Notes: generated by a model from the letters alone, not told the origin. A stretch of DNA of 64,000 bases from Dyadobacter sp. CY356 (GCF_021440195.1 NZ_JAJTSZ010000002.1:806001-870000), one strand, 5' to 3'; positions 1 to 9,089 are shown, numbered from the stretch's first letter. Numbers and translations are program-made.

Positions 1-83
1 GTCTTTTGATAAATAATATTGTTTACAAACATTCACTTCCTGATTTTCAACTAATTTTAAAAAATTTTCCTTCTTATCAGTTC

Positions 84-1337
84 ATGAAAAAACGTTACCA
101 GGTTCTTTTTGCACTTTCTCTTCTCTCCGTTATTACTTTTCTGGACCGTATTGCCATTAGTGTCGCCAGTCCCAAAATCATGACGGATTTAGGACTCAGC
201 AAGGAGCAGCTCGGCTGGGTTCTCGGAATCTTTGCATTGGCCTATGGTGGTTTTGAGATACCGACCGGTTTGATGGGCGACCGGCTTGGTGCAAAAAAAG
301 TATTGATTCGGGTCGTTTTATGGTGGTCGGCTTTTACCGTGCTCACAGGTTTTGCGACGGGCTTTGGTATGCTTGTGATCACACGTTTTCTTTTTGGAAT
401 TGGCGAAGCCGGTGCTTATCCAAATTCATCCATTGTACTTTCCAAATGGTTTCCTGCCATTGAAAGGGCACGGGGACAAGCCTGGATATGGTCTGCGAGC
501 CGCGTTGGCGGTGCGTTGACGCCGTTTTTAGTGATCCCTATTCAAAACCATTTCGGGTGGCGGGGCAGCTTTTTCTTTCTGGGAATACTCGGTTTATTAT
601 GGGTGATTTTCTGGAAATTCTGGTTTAAAGAAGAACCTGCCGAAATGAAGGGAATTACTGAACATGAATTAAACAATATTCTTGCCAATCGAAATCTGCC
701 CCAGGGACATCACAAATTTTCCTGGTCAATTTTTAAAAATACCAACTTACAGCTTTTGATGGCGATGTACTTCTGCTACGCATCAGGAGCATTTTTCTTC
801 CAGGCCTGGCTTCCGACTTATTTGCAAAAGGGCCGCGGGCTTGATGATCAGCAAATGTCATTTATCACTTCCTTTTCATTCGTTTTAGGTGCGGTGGGCT
901 GTCTTTCCGGTGGTTTTGTCTGTGATTTTCTGGTCAAAAAGATTGGCCCAAGATGGGGACGCGCTGCTGTGGCAATAACCGGACTTGGCCTATCAGGCAT
1001 ACTGATGATGATATCCGTTTTTGTTAACGACAATACGCTGGCAACTATACTTCTATCCGCAGGTCTTGGATTGATGGATTTTACCATTCCTGCGTCATGG
1101 TCGACAGCCATGGATATTGGTGGTAAAAATGCGGGCACCATCACAGGTGCCATGAATACTGCCGGACTTTTTGGAAGCACTTTAAATACAATTGGGTTTG
1201 GCTATCTCGTAACTACATTTGGTAATAATTACCACGCGCCGGTTGTGCTTCTGGCCATTTTACTGATCATTGGCGCCCTGCTTTGGCTTAAAATTGATGC
1301 TACTAAGAGGATTTCGTTTGAGGTCGTTCAGGAGTGA
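84..1337 (+). CDS. MFS transporter, anion:cation symporter-like
   Basis: Inner-membrane secondary transporter of about 417 residues. The reading frame is open upstream, but I start it at the ATG at 84 because the protein then opens with MKKRYQVL followed at once by the first membrane helix. The loop after helix 2 carries the MFS motif A in the form GLMGDRLGAKKVL, and helix 4 contains FGIGEAGAYPNSS, typical of the ACS branch that carries hexuronates, glucarate and related organic acids. Hydrophobic segments are consistent with 12 helices. The substrate cannot be read from the sequence. No catabolic gene lies next to it inside the window, although the left edge may hide a partner. Confidence 0.85.
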   Translation: MKKRYQVLFALSLLSVITFLDRIAISVASPKIMTDLGLSKEQLGWVLGIFALAYGGFEIPTGLMGDRLGAKKVLIRVVLWWSAFTVLTGFATGFGMLVITRFLFGIGEAGAYPNSSIVLSKWFPAIERARGQAWIWSASRVGGALTPFLVIPIQNHFGWRGSFFFLGILGLLWVIFWKFWFKEEPAEMKGITEHELNNILANRNLPQGHHKFSWSIFKNTNLQLLMAMYFCYASGAFFFQAWLPTYLQKGRGLDDQQMSFITSFSFVLGAVGCLSGGFVCDFLVKKIGPRWGRAAVAITGLGLSGILMMISVFVNDNTLATILLSAGLGLMDFTIPASWSTAMDIGGKNAGTITGAMNTAGLFGSTLNTIGFGYLVTTFGNNYHAPVVLLAILLIIGALLWLKIDATKRISFEVVQE

Positions 1338-1456
1338 AACCCATACTATTGATTAGCATGTAACTTGCTTTTAACCTGATCTTTTTTAAATTTAATTTTC
1401 CAAAATATCCTGGTACTCAACAAATAAATTTAAATTTCATAACAACAGAAGACCGT

Positions 1457-1492
1457 AAGTTTGCATAAAATGCAAACTTTTCGTTATATTTA
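1457..1492 (+). promoter_or_regulatory. Operator and promoter of the GNAT-HTH pair
   Basis: A perfect 10-base inverted repeat (AAGTTTGCAT at 1457-1466 and ATGCAAACTT at 1470-1479, three-base spacer) ends 21 bases before the ATG at 1501. It overlaps a Bacteroidota-style promoter: TTTG at 1460-1463 and TATATTTA at 1485-1492, one mismatch from TAnnTTTG. A palindrome over the -33 element suits autorepression by the HTH protein encoded second in the pair. Confidence 0.6.
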
Positions 1493-1500
1493 AATATTAT

Positions 1501-1965
1501 ATGTTTGTTATTCATAGCAAGAGCGGTAAGGAAATTAAGGCTACTGTAAGGAAATTGGATACAAAAGAAATTCTATCCATCAATAAGGATAAATTTCATT
1601 TCAATTGGAGAACCGAAATCTCTTATAATGTTTACATGTTGACTGCGGATGGTATTGAAGGCGCATTAGGATTGATATCAATAGAAGATCGTTCGATGGA
1701 TTACGCTATTCAAATCAGATTACTTGCATGTGCAAAAGAAAATATGGGTAGTGGAAAAAAATATGATAGAATAGCCGGTTGCTTAATTGCTTTTGCGTGT
1801 ATGGAAGCTTTTAAGTCTGGATATGGAGGCTACATTTGTCTCAAACCCAAAACAATATTAAAAGAACATTATCAGGAAATGTATGGATTTACTTCAACAA
1901 AATTATTTCTAGTATCTCAGGGACAAAATTCCTTGGCTTTGATTAATAAATATTATGAAAAATAA
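1501..1965 (+). CDS. GNAT-fold acetyltransferase-like protein, possible toxin
   Basis: A 154-residue protein. Its C-terminal half looks like a GNAT core: a glycine-containing loop (NMGSGKKYDRIAG) followed by a helix and strand, then EHYQEMYGF, which resembles the GNAT signature Y-x-x-x-G-F near the end of the fold. The gene overlaps the next one by 11 bases and is preceded by a palindromic operator. It is clearly richer in A and T than its neighbours. The order small enzyme then HTH protein, with overlap and autoregulatory palindrome, is that of HigBA-like toxin-antitoxin modules. Some GNAT toxins are known to acetylate aminoacyl-tRNA, but the target here is unknown. It could also be an ordinary acetyltransferase with its regulator. 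Confidence 0.6.
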   Translation: MFVIHSKSGKEIKATVRKLDTKEILSINKDKFHFNWRTEISYNVYMLTADGIEGALGLISIEDRSMDYAIQIRLLACAKENMGSGKKYDRIAGCLIAFACMEAFKSGYGGYICLKPKTILKEHYQEMYGFTSTKLFLVSQGQNSLALINKYYEK

Positions 1966-2506
1966 AGCTCCAAATACTTTAAACGAATCGCACGACTTCG
2001 AGGGGTTGAGTGATAGAGAACTGGCCGAAGCATTTATATTTCCATCAATAGAAAATACAGATAAAGTAGAAAAAAAGGAAGATGAAGATTTCTGGAAAGA
2101 AAGACAACAACAATTCGAAAGCAGAAGTAAGCAACAAAAGATTTACGACAAATTACTTCAACTAAAATTTCAGTTAGAAGATTATGTTACAAACCAGAAA
2201 TATGATGCAGATGCTAATTTCGGATTTTTCTTGAATGAGTATATCAACGGACTGGAAAAACAGGATAAACAATTTGCAGCAGATATAGATGTTAAACCAG
2301 CTGTTCTAAGCGGGTATATTAACAATCATAGAAAACCTCCGCACAAAATCATCATTCGGCTCGAACTGCATTCTAATGGCATAATTCCAGCCCACATTTG
2401 GTATAGATTATTGCAAAAAGATAAAGAACATCAAATCAAGACCGATGAGGTGATGAGAAAGGAAGAAAGCTCTCACGTAAAAAATAAACTTCAATTATTT
2501 TTTTAG
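1955..2506 (+). CDS. HTH (XRE-like) protein, possible antitoxin
   Basis: A 183-residue hydrophilic protein with a charged N-terminal half, probably coiled coil (residues about 45-75), and a helix-turn-helix segment around residues 85-150. In that segment KQFAADIDVKPAVLSGYINN reads like the XRE pattern of helix, turn and recognition helix, and NNHRKPPHKIIIRLE continues it. The start codon lies inside the end of the GNAT-like gene, so translation is probably coupled. The likely role is DNA binding at the palindrome at 1457-1479 and, by analogy with HigA-type partners, neutralisation of the first gene product. The low G+C content suggests the pair was acquired together. Confidence 0.65.
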   Translation: MKNKAPNTLNESHDFEGLSDRELAEAFIFPSIENTDKVEKKEDEDFWKERQQQFESRSKQQKIYDKLLQLKFQLEDYVTNQKYDADANFGFFLNEYINGLEKQDKQFAADIDVKPAVLSGYINNHRKPPHKIIIRLELHSNGIIPAHIWYRLLQKDKEHQIKTDEVMRKEESSHVKNKLQLFF

Positions 2507-2575
2507 AATAACTAATAACAATATATAAAAAACCTTACTGATCATTGATTAAATGCGTTTGTAAATAATTTCAAA

Positions 2576-3724
2576 ATGCCTGTTGCAACATATAATTCAA
2601 GTAGTAAACCCCCAGCCGCAAAAATTCTCTACATCGATCACCTGAAGGTACTGCTCACCGGCCTTGTTATTTTGCACCACGCTTGTGTGACATACGCCGG
2701 ACCAGGCTCCTGGTATTATGCCGAGAAGACGTCAAAAAGTGCTGTGATAATTCCTGTAACTATGCTTGTAGCAACCAATCAGGCATTTTTTATGGGCTTT
2801 TTCTTCTTTCTTTCTGCACTTTTTATCCCAGCTTCTCTTACTAAAAAAGGAACGACAGTTTTTGTTAAAGATCGTCTGAATCGACTGGGAATTCCATTGC
2901 TCTTTTATTCATTTATACTTTCGCCGGTGATGGATTATCTGGTTTATTATTATGACGGCGGTCATCATATTACTTTCGTCCAATTTTTGGGTGGATACCA
3001 GGGCTGGATGAGTTTTGGCGTTATGTGGTTTGTTGCCGCACTTTTGTTATTTACGGCTGTCTATATTATATGGAGAAAGGTTGATGAGTCGAAACCAACA
3101 ATTTGTAAAACTCCATCACTTAGTGCCATTTTACTATTTGCTGGCGGGCTTGGTGTCGTAAGTTTTCTTGTAAGAATTATTTTTCCGGTTGGATGGGTCT
3201 TAAAGCCGGTTGGATTTCAATTAGGACATTTCCCGCAATATATCGCTTTATTCATTGGGGGCATTATTTGTTTTCATAACAACTGGCTGGGAAATATCGC
3301 TTCGCAATATAAACGATCCGGCCTCATAGCAATCGGTCTGATCATTTTCGGCTTTCCTCTCATTTACTCAATCAAGATTATAAATGATACGCCTCTCGAA
3401 TGGTTTAGTGGTGGTATTCATTTTGAGTCCCTGTTATATGCGACCTGGGAGCAACTTACCGGTCTGACAATCATTACGAGCTTACTTTACATCGGCAAAA
3501 ATTATTGGAACAAGCCATCTGCATTCCTGGCAAAATTATCCCGTTGTGCTTTTGCAGTGTATATTTTCCATCCACTCGTCCTTATCAGCTTATCGCTCTT
3601 TTTGAAAAACTGGCCGGTAGATCCTGCTATGAAACTGGCAATAGTGGCACCAGCTGGTATCCTGTTCAGCTTTCTTCTTGGGTATTTGGTTGCTCAGATT
3701 CCTGGCGTCAGGAAAATTCTTTGA
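2576..3724 (+). CDS. Acyltransferase 3 family membrane protein
   Basis: A 382-residue integral membrane protein with about ten hydrophobic segments. It has the hallmarks of the acyltransferase 3 (OafA/NodX/YrhL) family: an N-terminal YIDHLKVLLTGLVILHH with the family histidine pair, and the cytoplasmic motif DRLNRLGIP after the third helix. Members transfer acetyl or other acyl groups to surface polysaccharides or lipids at the inner membrane. No glycosyltransferase or polysaccharide gene is adjacent, so the acceptor is unknown. Confidence 0.8.
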   Translation: MPVATYNSSSKPPAAKILYIDHLKVLLTGLVILHHACVTYAGPGSWYYAEKTSKSAVIIPVTMLVATNQAFFMGFFFFLSALFIPASLTKKGTTVFVKDRLNRLGIPLLFYSFILSPVMDYLVYYYDGGHHITFVQFLGGYQGWMSFGVMWFVAALLLFTAVYIIWRKVDESKPTICKTPSLSAILLFAGGLGVVSFLVRIIFPVGWVLKPVGFQLGHFPQYIALFIGGIICFHNNWLGNIASQYKRSGLIAIGLIIFGFPLIYSIKIINDTPLEWFSGGIHFESLLYATWEQLTGLTIITSLLYIGKNYWNKPSAFLAKLSRCAFAVYIFHPLVLISLSLFLKNWPVDPAMKLAIVAPAGILFSFLLGYLVAQIPGVRKIL

Positions 3725-3770
3725 TTTATTTGCTAAACTACCCTTTCTTTCAGATAAATTAAATGATAAA

Positions 3771-4274
3771 ATGAGACGGCAGCTTACCTTATTTCTTACT
3801 AACCAAAAGGACGAAATTGAAAAGATAAGGTCCGAATTTAATCCTGTTCAGTTTGAACTTATAGCCGCGCACATTACTTTATGCAGAGAAAACGAAATTG
3901 AAGAACTGGATAAAATCATTGGTAACATCCGAACAATTTCATTTTCGAAACCCTTGCAAATGGAGTTTGAACCTGTGGAAAGATTTGAGAAAGGAAAAGG
4001 TTTATTGATTCCTGCTAAAATCGGGAACAGTGATTTTCTTGAACTAAGAACAACAATACTGGCAGGAACCGGGGAATTTAACAGAAATTATCTCCCGCAC
4101 ATTACGCTAATGCATCCGAGGAATTCGATTTGTACAGACAAAATTTTTGATCAGATAAAAAAGTACAAATTACCTTCCATTATTAATTTTGATACAATCA
4201 GTTTAATTGAACAAACCGGCGACGGAGTCTGGAAGATAATTCAGCAATTTCCCATCTTCAATCCCAATAATTGA
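3771..4274 (+). CDS. 2'-5' RNA ligase / 2H phosphoesterase family protein
   Basis: A 167-residue soluble protein. Two H-x-T motifs (HIT at about residues 34-36 and 110-112) are the paired catalytic motifs of the 2H phosphoesterase superfamily, which includes bacterial ThpR/LigT and cyclic phosphodiesterases. Spacing and length fit the family. I start at the ATG at 3771; the frame extends upstream into the end of the acyltransferase gene but that part looks like readthrough sequence. The substrate is not evident. LigT-like proteins act on 2'-5' or 2',3'-cyclic phosphates in RNA. Confidence 0.75.
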   Translation: MRRQLTLFLTNQKDEIEKIRSEFNPVQFELIAAHITLCRENEIEELDKIIGNIRTISFSKPLQMEFEPVERFEKGKGLLIPAKIGNSDFLELRTTILAGTGEFNRNYLPHITLMHPRNSICTDKIFDQIKKYKLPSIINFDTISLIEQTGDGVWKIIQQFPIFNPNN

Positions 4275-4536
4275 AAGACGTATGTCATTTCAGGAAAATA
4301 TTTTCACCACCTTGTCAGGATATAACTAAAAGTCCCTTAACCATTATCCAACCGCGCTGAAAATTTCACATTCACCCGCTGATAAAGCTACGATTACTAA
4401 AAACATAGAACGACTAAAAAGTGCAGACAGCATTTTCCTTAAAACTGATTACTAAGAGATATTTGTTTGTCAAATATTTTGTTATTAAAAATGACCATTG
4501 TAAATTTACAACTGTAAAAATAAAAAAGTAAATAAA

Positions 4537-5514
4537 ATGACTTACATCAGTGCACAACCACAATTAGCGAGTTCATGGGATGACATTTGTTATCCTGTCA
4601 ATCCGGTGTGGCTGGCAGATCTTTTGCCGGAGTATGATATCATGGCAACTGATCGCCAGCAACTTATTGTGGGACAGCCGGATGGAGGTCGCAAAACAAT
4701 TTTCGGTATTCAGAGTGCTGACTACTCCATCATTCCTAACGCAGCGATCCGCGATGTTGTCAATGAATTAATTGATGACTATTCGCTTCAAATTAAACAT
4801 ACCACAACGGGAGAATTCAGTATCAGTATAATTTTACCAGATGAATTATCGGTTGGTGGCGAAAAACTTTATAAAAGTCTGATTTTGACCAACAGCTATA
4901 ATGGAAAAACTCCATTCAGCGTTCAGGGACAAACACTGGCTTCCGTTCCAAATAATGACACTTTGCCCGGAAGCAGTTTGTTCCGTACCGTTTGTCAAAA
5001 CGGACTTGTTGGATGGGCGGACCCCTTTTTGAAAGTTTCAGCTTACCAGCAGTGGTTGAAACAATGGTCATTGGGAAAAGAAAAAGCACGAACTTCCCAA
5101 AGTCCGAAAGGCCAAAATCGACCGGTACAAGCAGGCGCTGAGATAAAAAAAATTCATCACGGAAAGCTGACTCTTGATATTTTTCAGCAGCGACTACGGG
5201 ATATGCTTGCTTATCATTTACAGGTGAAACCAACTCTTACCGCTGACATTTATGAACATTTTCACAAAACAGCTGTAAAAAAATCGGATGAAGGATTGCT
5301 CAAAACATTACCGATTCCGGTTCAGCTGGCCAAACAGGCGCAGGAACGGTTACGATATGAAGAGCGAATTTTAAGTGCAGACCCGTCCTACTGGTTAATG
5401 TATAATGCTGTTAATTATGCACTGTTCACAGCCCGCAGCAGTCTTACACTTAATGACCGGTACAAACTGGATGAGCGTGTTTTTCATCATTTGGCTGCCC
5501 GTGCGTATGCTTAG
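4537..5514 (+). CDS. DUF932 (phage/plasmid-like) protein
   Basis: A 325-residue soluble protein matching the DUF932 family, seen by the central SLFRTVCQNGLVGW block (about residues 145-160) and the conserved C-terminal WLMYNAVNYALFTA (about residues 285-300). DUF932 proteins are encoded by phages, plasmids and integrated elements and have no established activity. The gene has a long A/T-rich leader and is followed by two small genes of unknown function. Its presence marks the 4.5-7.4 kb stretch as accessory DNA. Confidence 0.75.
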   Translation: MTYISAQPQLASSWDDICYPVNPVWLADLLPEYDIMATDRQQLIVGQPDGGRKTIFGIQSADYSIIPNAAIRDVVNELIDDYSLQIKHTTTGEFSISIILPDELSVGGEKLYKSLILTNSYNGKTPFSVQGQTLASVPNNDTLPGSSLFRTVCQNGLVGWADPFLKVSAYQQWLKQWSLGKEKARTSQSPKGQNRPVQAGAEIKKIHHGKLTLDIFQQRLRDMLAYHLQVKPTLTADIYEHFHKTAVKKSDEGLLKTLPIPVQLAKQAQERLRYEERILSADPSYWLMYNAVNYALFTARSSLTLNDRYKLDERVFHHLAARAYA

Positions 5515-5592
5515 GTACGGGATTTGAAGTAGTTTTCTTGTTGACAAAAACAATCAGCATAAAATTTCAGTACTAGTTAAATTCATCAGCAT

Positions 5593-5940
5593 ATGCAATC
5601 AGTTAATTTACGTCCGGTCTCAGGAATTCAGTCTCTATTCCTGAATGAAAGTAGCCCTAATTTGAGAGAAAAGCACTTTGTTAAAGAACTTTTCTCTGCA
5701 CTTCCTCATGAAGATCTTGATTTATACGCCGGTTTCATCGGAGAAATTATCAGCCGGCCTGTAAACGAAGATTACATAACTGGTTCTGAGAGAAAAACGG
5801 TTCAACACGTTGAATTAAATGAAACTACAAAACAGCGTTTTGTAAATACAATGCAGCGTGTTACGCGGTTGCACGAAGGAATTTCACGCAGAGAACGAAG
5901 TTTCATTCAGCAGTTCTGGGCTCAGATCCGCAGGCTTTGA
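5593..5940 (+). CDS. Hypothetical protein
   Basis: A 115-residue soluble protein, 78 bases downstream of the DUF932 gene and in the same direction. It is predicted to be mainly helical, with a basic C-terminus (ISRRERSFIQQFWAQIRRL). No family recognised. Position suggests it is co-transcribed with the DUF932 gene. Confidence 0.6.
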   Translation: MQSVNLRPVSGIQSLFLNESSPNLREKHFVKELFSALPHEDLDLYAGFIGEIISRPVNEDYITGSERKTVQHVELNETTKQRFVNTMQRVTRLHEGISRRERSFIQQFWAQIRRL

Positions 5941-6016
5941 GTAATAATTTTGGTATAACATAAGGTATTTAAAAGTAATATCTTATTAATCAATTCCACT
6001 TTCTGATCGAAAGATT

Positions 6017-6202
6017 ATGGCAATTAAATCAGAAGTATATTTTTTCAGAACAACTCAATATCCTGATTTACTGATGGAAGATTTCCAATCTGTAAATCAG
6101 GTACCTTTCCATAGCTTTACAAAAAAAACCTACTACATCTCCAACTTCAAGGACTTCAACACGATTGCCCCGAATCTGCTTCAATGCCAGATATCGGGGT
6201 AA
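6017..6202 (+). CDS. Small hypothetical protein
   Basis: A possible 61-residue protein beginning MAIKSEVYFF, preceded by GAAAG at a suitable distance. No family recognised and no other support. It may be spurious or the remnant of a longer gene in this accessory stretch. Confidence 0.3.
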   Translation: MAIKSEVYFFRTTQYPDLLMEDFQSVNQVPFHSFTKKTYYISNFKDFNTIAPNLLQCQISG

Positions 6203-6349
6203 ATTCCCCGGCTCAGGGGAAAATAATTCCAAACTTAAATTTAATGGTGGTCAGTCTGACCTTTTCTAATATACACGTTTCCAAAATGGGGACTGGTAAT
6301 GGCGTTGTGTAGATTCTGATACAACCTTTAATATATAATCCATGTAAAG

Positions 6350-6742
6350 ATGAACAATAATAAAAACCTGGTGATACTGGGCGAAAATGATTTTCGTCTG
6401 TTAAAACAATTCTCGGAAACTTTGCCTTCCAACATCAGTGGCAATGAAATGACGTTGTCTTATGAATTAAACCGTGCTGTTGTAGTTGACAATAATGAAC
6501 TTCCGGAAGATAGTATCCGGCTAAATTCTATCGTGAAAGTGCGTGAATTGATTTCAAATAAGGAGCTTGAATTTTCTATTGTGATGCCGGCATTTGCAGA
6601 CATAAAACAACAAAAAATATCCATTTTGACACCTATGGGTGCGGCCTTAATCGGCCTGTGTAAAGGTGAAAAAGTAGAATGGAAAATGCCGGCGGGGATG
6701 AAAAAATTTGAAATTCTTGAAGTAAAGCAGGTTACTGTTTAA
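6350..6742 (+). CDS. GreA/GreB-family (Rnk-like) protein
   Basis: A 130-residue protein consisting of an N-terminal helical region (about 1-40) and a C-terminal GreA/GreB FKBP-like domain (about 50-130). Recognisable are DSIRLNSIVKVRE, the strand ELEFSIVMP, and the closing motif ILTPMGAALIGLCKGEKVEW, which resembles the family pattern SP-x-G-x-A-L-x-G-x-x-x-G. The coiled-coil that reaches the polymerase catalytic centre in true GreA is too short here. This makes it Rnk-like: a probable RNA polymerase-binding regulator, not a cleavage factor. Confidence 0.75.
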   Translation: MNNNKNLVILGENDFRLLKQFSETLPSNISGNEMTLSYELNRAVVVDNNELPEDSIRLNSIVKVRELISNKELEFSIVMPAFADIKQQKISILTPMGAALIGLCKGEKVEWKMPAGMKKFEILEVKQVTV

Positions 6743-6811
6743 ATTTTTAATCATGCTGGGAAACGGCAGTAATATGTCGCTTTCCAGCCTGTTCTATTTT
6801 ATCGATGTGTA

Positions 6812-6919
6812 ATGATGAAAAAAATAAAACTTCGCAATTCCGATAGATTAACAATATCTGAAATTATCATTATCGTCATATGGACGTTAACGATTGCTAT
6901 ATTTTTTATGATGTTCTGA
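6812..6919 (+). CDS. Possible small membrane protein
   Basis: A 35-residue reading frame starting MMKKIKLRNS and followed by one hydrophobic segment (about residues 17-34) ending at TGA. A basic N-terminus and single helix are typical of small bacterial membrane proteins. There is no clear ribosome binding site, so this is only a candidate. Confidence 0.3.
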   Translation: MMKKIKLRNSDRLTISEIIIIVIWTLTIAIFFMMF

Positions 6920-7373
6920 GACGTTTTGGGTTAAACAGATTTCCGACTACCAATCTACGTCAAGTCGATGGCTGTAAACGAAAACCCCGAGATTGATATC
7001 TTATGCCCTTCTTTATATCTATCAATAAATCTTACCAGATAATGGCAAGTTGAATCGGTAAAGTTTTAAAACTTACTGTTTGAATCCATAAGCGATTATC
7101 TCTCACAAAAGGCCTCTTTTTCTATTTAACACCTTAGGAAATATGACTATTCTGACGAAAGAATGGTCATGTTTACCTTTTGTCAACCTCAGTATTGCTC
7201 CATTTACCTTTTGTACACCCCTATTTTCAGCGGATCAACCTTTTGTATACCCTTTAAAATTGAAGGCTGAATTTATCCGCCATACGTTTGCATTGCCTTC
7301 CGAAAGCACGATGCTTTAAACCGGTTGGCAAGAAACTTCAATCATTTTTTAACAAATTTATTTAGCTATTACC
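6920..7373. other. Gene-free accessory stretch
   Basis: No convincing reading frame on either strand. It contains the three direct repeats described separately at 7172-7252 and otherwise looks like decayed sequence between the GreA-like gene and the small secreted protein at 7374. Confidence 0.5.
7172..7252. repeat. Three direct repeats, possible IS21-type terminus
   Basis: The core ACCTTTTGT occurs at 7175-7183, 7206-7214 and 7238-7246, a period of 31-32 bases. Flanking similarity is TTTACCTTTTGTcaACC, TTTACCTTTTGTacACC and tCAACCTTTTGTatACC. Read on the minus strand these are GGTxxACAAAAGGT units, which resembles the multiple terminal repeats at the ends of IS21-family elements. No istA or istB gene lies beside it in the window. 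A regulatory array is the alternative. Confidence 0.45.
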
Positions 7374-7787
7374 ATGAAAAATTTAAAAATCATGTCGGGT
7401 AACATCGGCACAAAATCATTACTTGCTGGTCTGTTACTATTAGGCAGTTCGGTTAGTTTCGCTCAGAAATCACAGTATAACAATCACCTCGCTGTGGGAA
7501 TGTATCAGGTCAAAAATGTTGATAAATTCTGCTTGCTTATTGAAAAAGGCTCAAAAAAATCAGCCTCGGTACAATTGCTGACAGAAAAGGGTATTGAACT
7601 TTACGGAAGCAATCTGCCAAAAAATAGCGCAAAATTCAGCCAGAAATTTGACATAACCAATCTGGAAAACGGCAGATACATTTTACGTGTCAAACAGGGT
7701 CATCAGGTGATCAACAAATCAATTGAACTAAACAGGACTTTACCAAAGGATTTACTTTCGGCAAGAACTGTTTCACTCCTTGATTGA
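7374..7787 (+). CDS. Small secreted protein with sorting-domain-like fold
   Basis: A 137-residue protein with a signal peptide (hydrophobic LLAGLLLLGSSV, cleavage near SFAQ at about residue 31). The rest resembles the beta-sandwich of type IX secretion C-terminal domains: a strand with LLTEKGIELYG, then FDITNLENGRYILRVKQG, close to the usual pattern L-x-x-G-x-Y-x-x-x-V. The resemblance is by eye only. It may be a stand-alone domain of this fold, and its role is unknown. Confidence 0.6.
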   Translation: MKNLKIMSGNIGTKSLLAGLLLLGSSVSFAQKSQYNNHLAVGMYQVKNVDKFCLLIEKGSKKSASVQLLTEKGIELYGSNLPKNSAKFSQKFDITNLENGRYILRVKQGHQVINKSIELNRTLPKDLLSARTVSLLD

Positions 7788-7843
7788 TAACTAATCAAGT
7801 ATCTAAAATCAATTAGTCATAAATAATAAAGTACTCAAATCGA

Positions 7844-8734
7844 ATGAACATCTCAGTTAAAAAATTAGCAATAGTCGTTTCATTAGTTTTCGTGATCGGC
7901 TTGGTTTCGTGTCAGCATGACGATGGACCAAAACCGGTTTTGCCGGATCCTGCATCTGCGCAGGCATTGAGAGACGGAGTTTCTCCGAATCTTCCAAAAA
8001 CATATCAGCTTATCAAACATGGAGATGCGATTCTATCCTATTTTGAAGATGGTAAATTAAAAAAAGTAAGTATGGGCGCTAACATTCGCGGCAGTTACCT
8101 GACTAATGTTACCTATGCTTACAGTACAAATTCAATCGTGGCTACATTATCAAGAAATGGGAAAGAGGTTGCAATAACAACTTTTTTGCTGGATCCAAAC
8201 ACGGGACATTGTCTTGAATCCAGCCGGATAGATTATATGCCATTAGGTACAAATGCTGTACAGGAAGTCGAAACTATACTTTCCTACATTTATAATCCAA
8301 AGGGGCAATTGACAACCATGACTGACAAAAAAGCTCCAAATTCAAAAACTTTATTTGGCTATAATACGGCAGGTGATTTAAATAAAATCAGCTACTACGG
8401 TTATTCCGGAATTACACCAGGACCAAGTTTACTGACTGAATTGTATTTGTCCTACGAACAAATTGGTGGCGATCCGATGCTTGATGACTTTTCACCTGTT
8501 AATTGTGAACAAGCAGGCTTTCCTGATCCGTATCTTAAAATTTTCGGCAAACCAAGCAAACATCTGGTCAAAATGATTACAGAGAAAGCTATTCCCCGCG
8601 GCAAGTATTACAATTATGAGCTAAACAGTGACGGTTATGTAACGGCAAAACAGATTTATAATATCTCTGGCGCGGCGTTGGTTGAAACCAAGCGATATGA
8701 TTATCTGGTCACTGAAATTGGGCTTCACCCTTAA
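7844..8734 (+). CDS. Lipoprotein with YD-like repeats
   Basis: A 296-residue lipoprotein: a lipobox ending at Cys23 (IGLVSC) after a hydrophobic segment, followed by an acidic linker. The mature part holds repeats such as YIYNPKGQLTTMTD and FGYNTAGDLNKISYYGY, resembling the YD repeats of RHS-type and DUF4595-like proteins common in Bacteroidota. The lack of a run of acidic residues right after the cysteine leaves its final membrane uncertain. A related protein of similar size is encoded at 33284-34147. Function unknown. Confidence 0.7.
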   Translation: MNISVKKLAIVVSLVFVIGLVSCQHDDGPKPVLPDPASAQALRDGVSPNLPKTYQLIKHGDAILSYFEDGKLKKVSMGANIRGSYLTNVTYAYSTNSIVATLSRNGKEVAITTFLLDPNTGHCLESSRIDYMPLGTNAVQEVETILSYIYNPKGQLTTMTDKKAPNSKTLFGYNTAGDLNKISYYGYSGITPGPSLLTELYLSYEQIGGDPMLDDFSPVNCEQAGFPDPYLKIFGKPSKHLVKMITEKAIPRGKYYNYELNSDGYVTAKQIYNISGAALVETKRYDYLVTEIGLHP

Positions 8735-8816
8735 AATTAAATCCCATCAGAAACCAGAGAGAGATACACAAGCCGGTATATTTCTCTATAAACAAATAAA
8801 ACAGCAAATCTTAGTC

Positions 8817-9089
8817 ATGAAAAAATTAATATTACTCAATTATCATACTTTTATTTTCAATCTGATACCCGTTGCAATACTCCTGCGACTTGAAACTGTA
8901 ACAGTGAATTTACGTCACGGCGATATTATCGGTGCATCGCTGGAGCTGTTCAATGTCATTTTAGGTTCGCACTGGCATACATATCAGAACCGTCAGCAAA
9001 ATCCTGGCGTTTCTCCAAGGTTAAGACGTTTTGTCAATCTCATTTTAAGCAGTCTTGTATCCTTGACAGTGCTATCCACAATTGCCTGA
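8817..9089 (+). CDS. Small hypothetical protein
   Basis: A 90-residue protein starting at the ATG at 8817 (MKKLILLNYH). It has a hydrophobic stretch in the first 25 residues and another at the C-terminus (LILSSLVSLTVLSTIA), with a basic middle. It could be a two-helix membrane protein. No family recognised. Confidence 0.45.
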   Translation: MKKLILLNYHTFIFNLIPVAILLRLETVTVNLRHGDIIGASLELFNVILGSHWHTYQNRQQNPGVSPRLRRFVNLILSSLVSLTVLSTIA

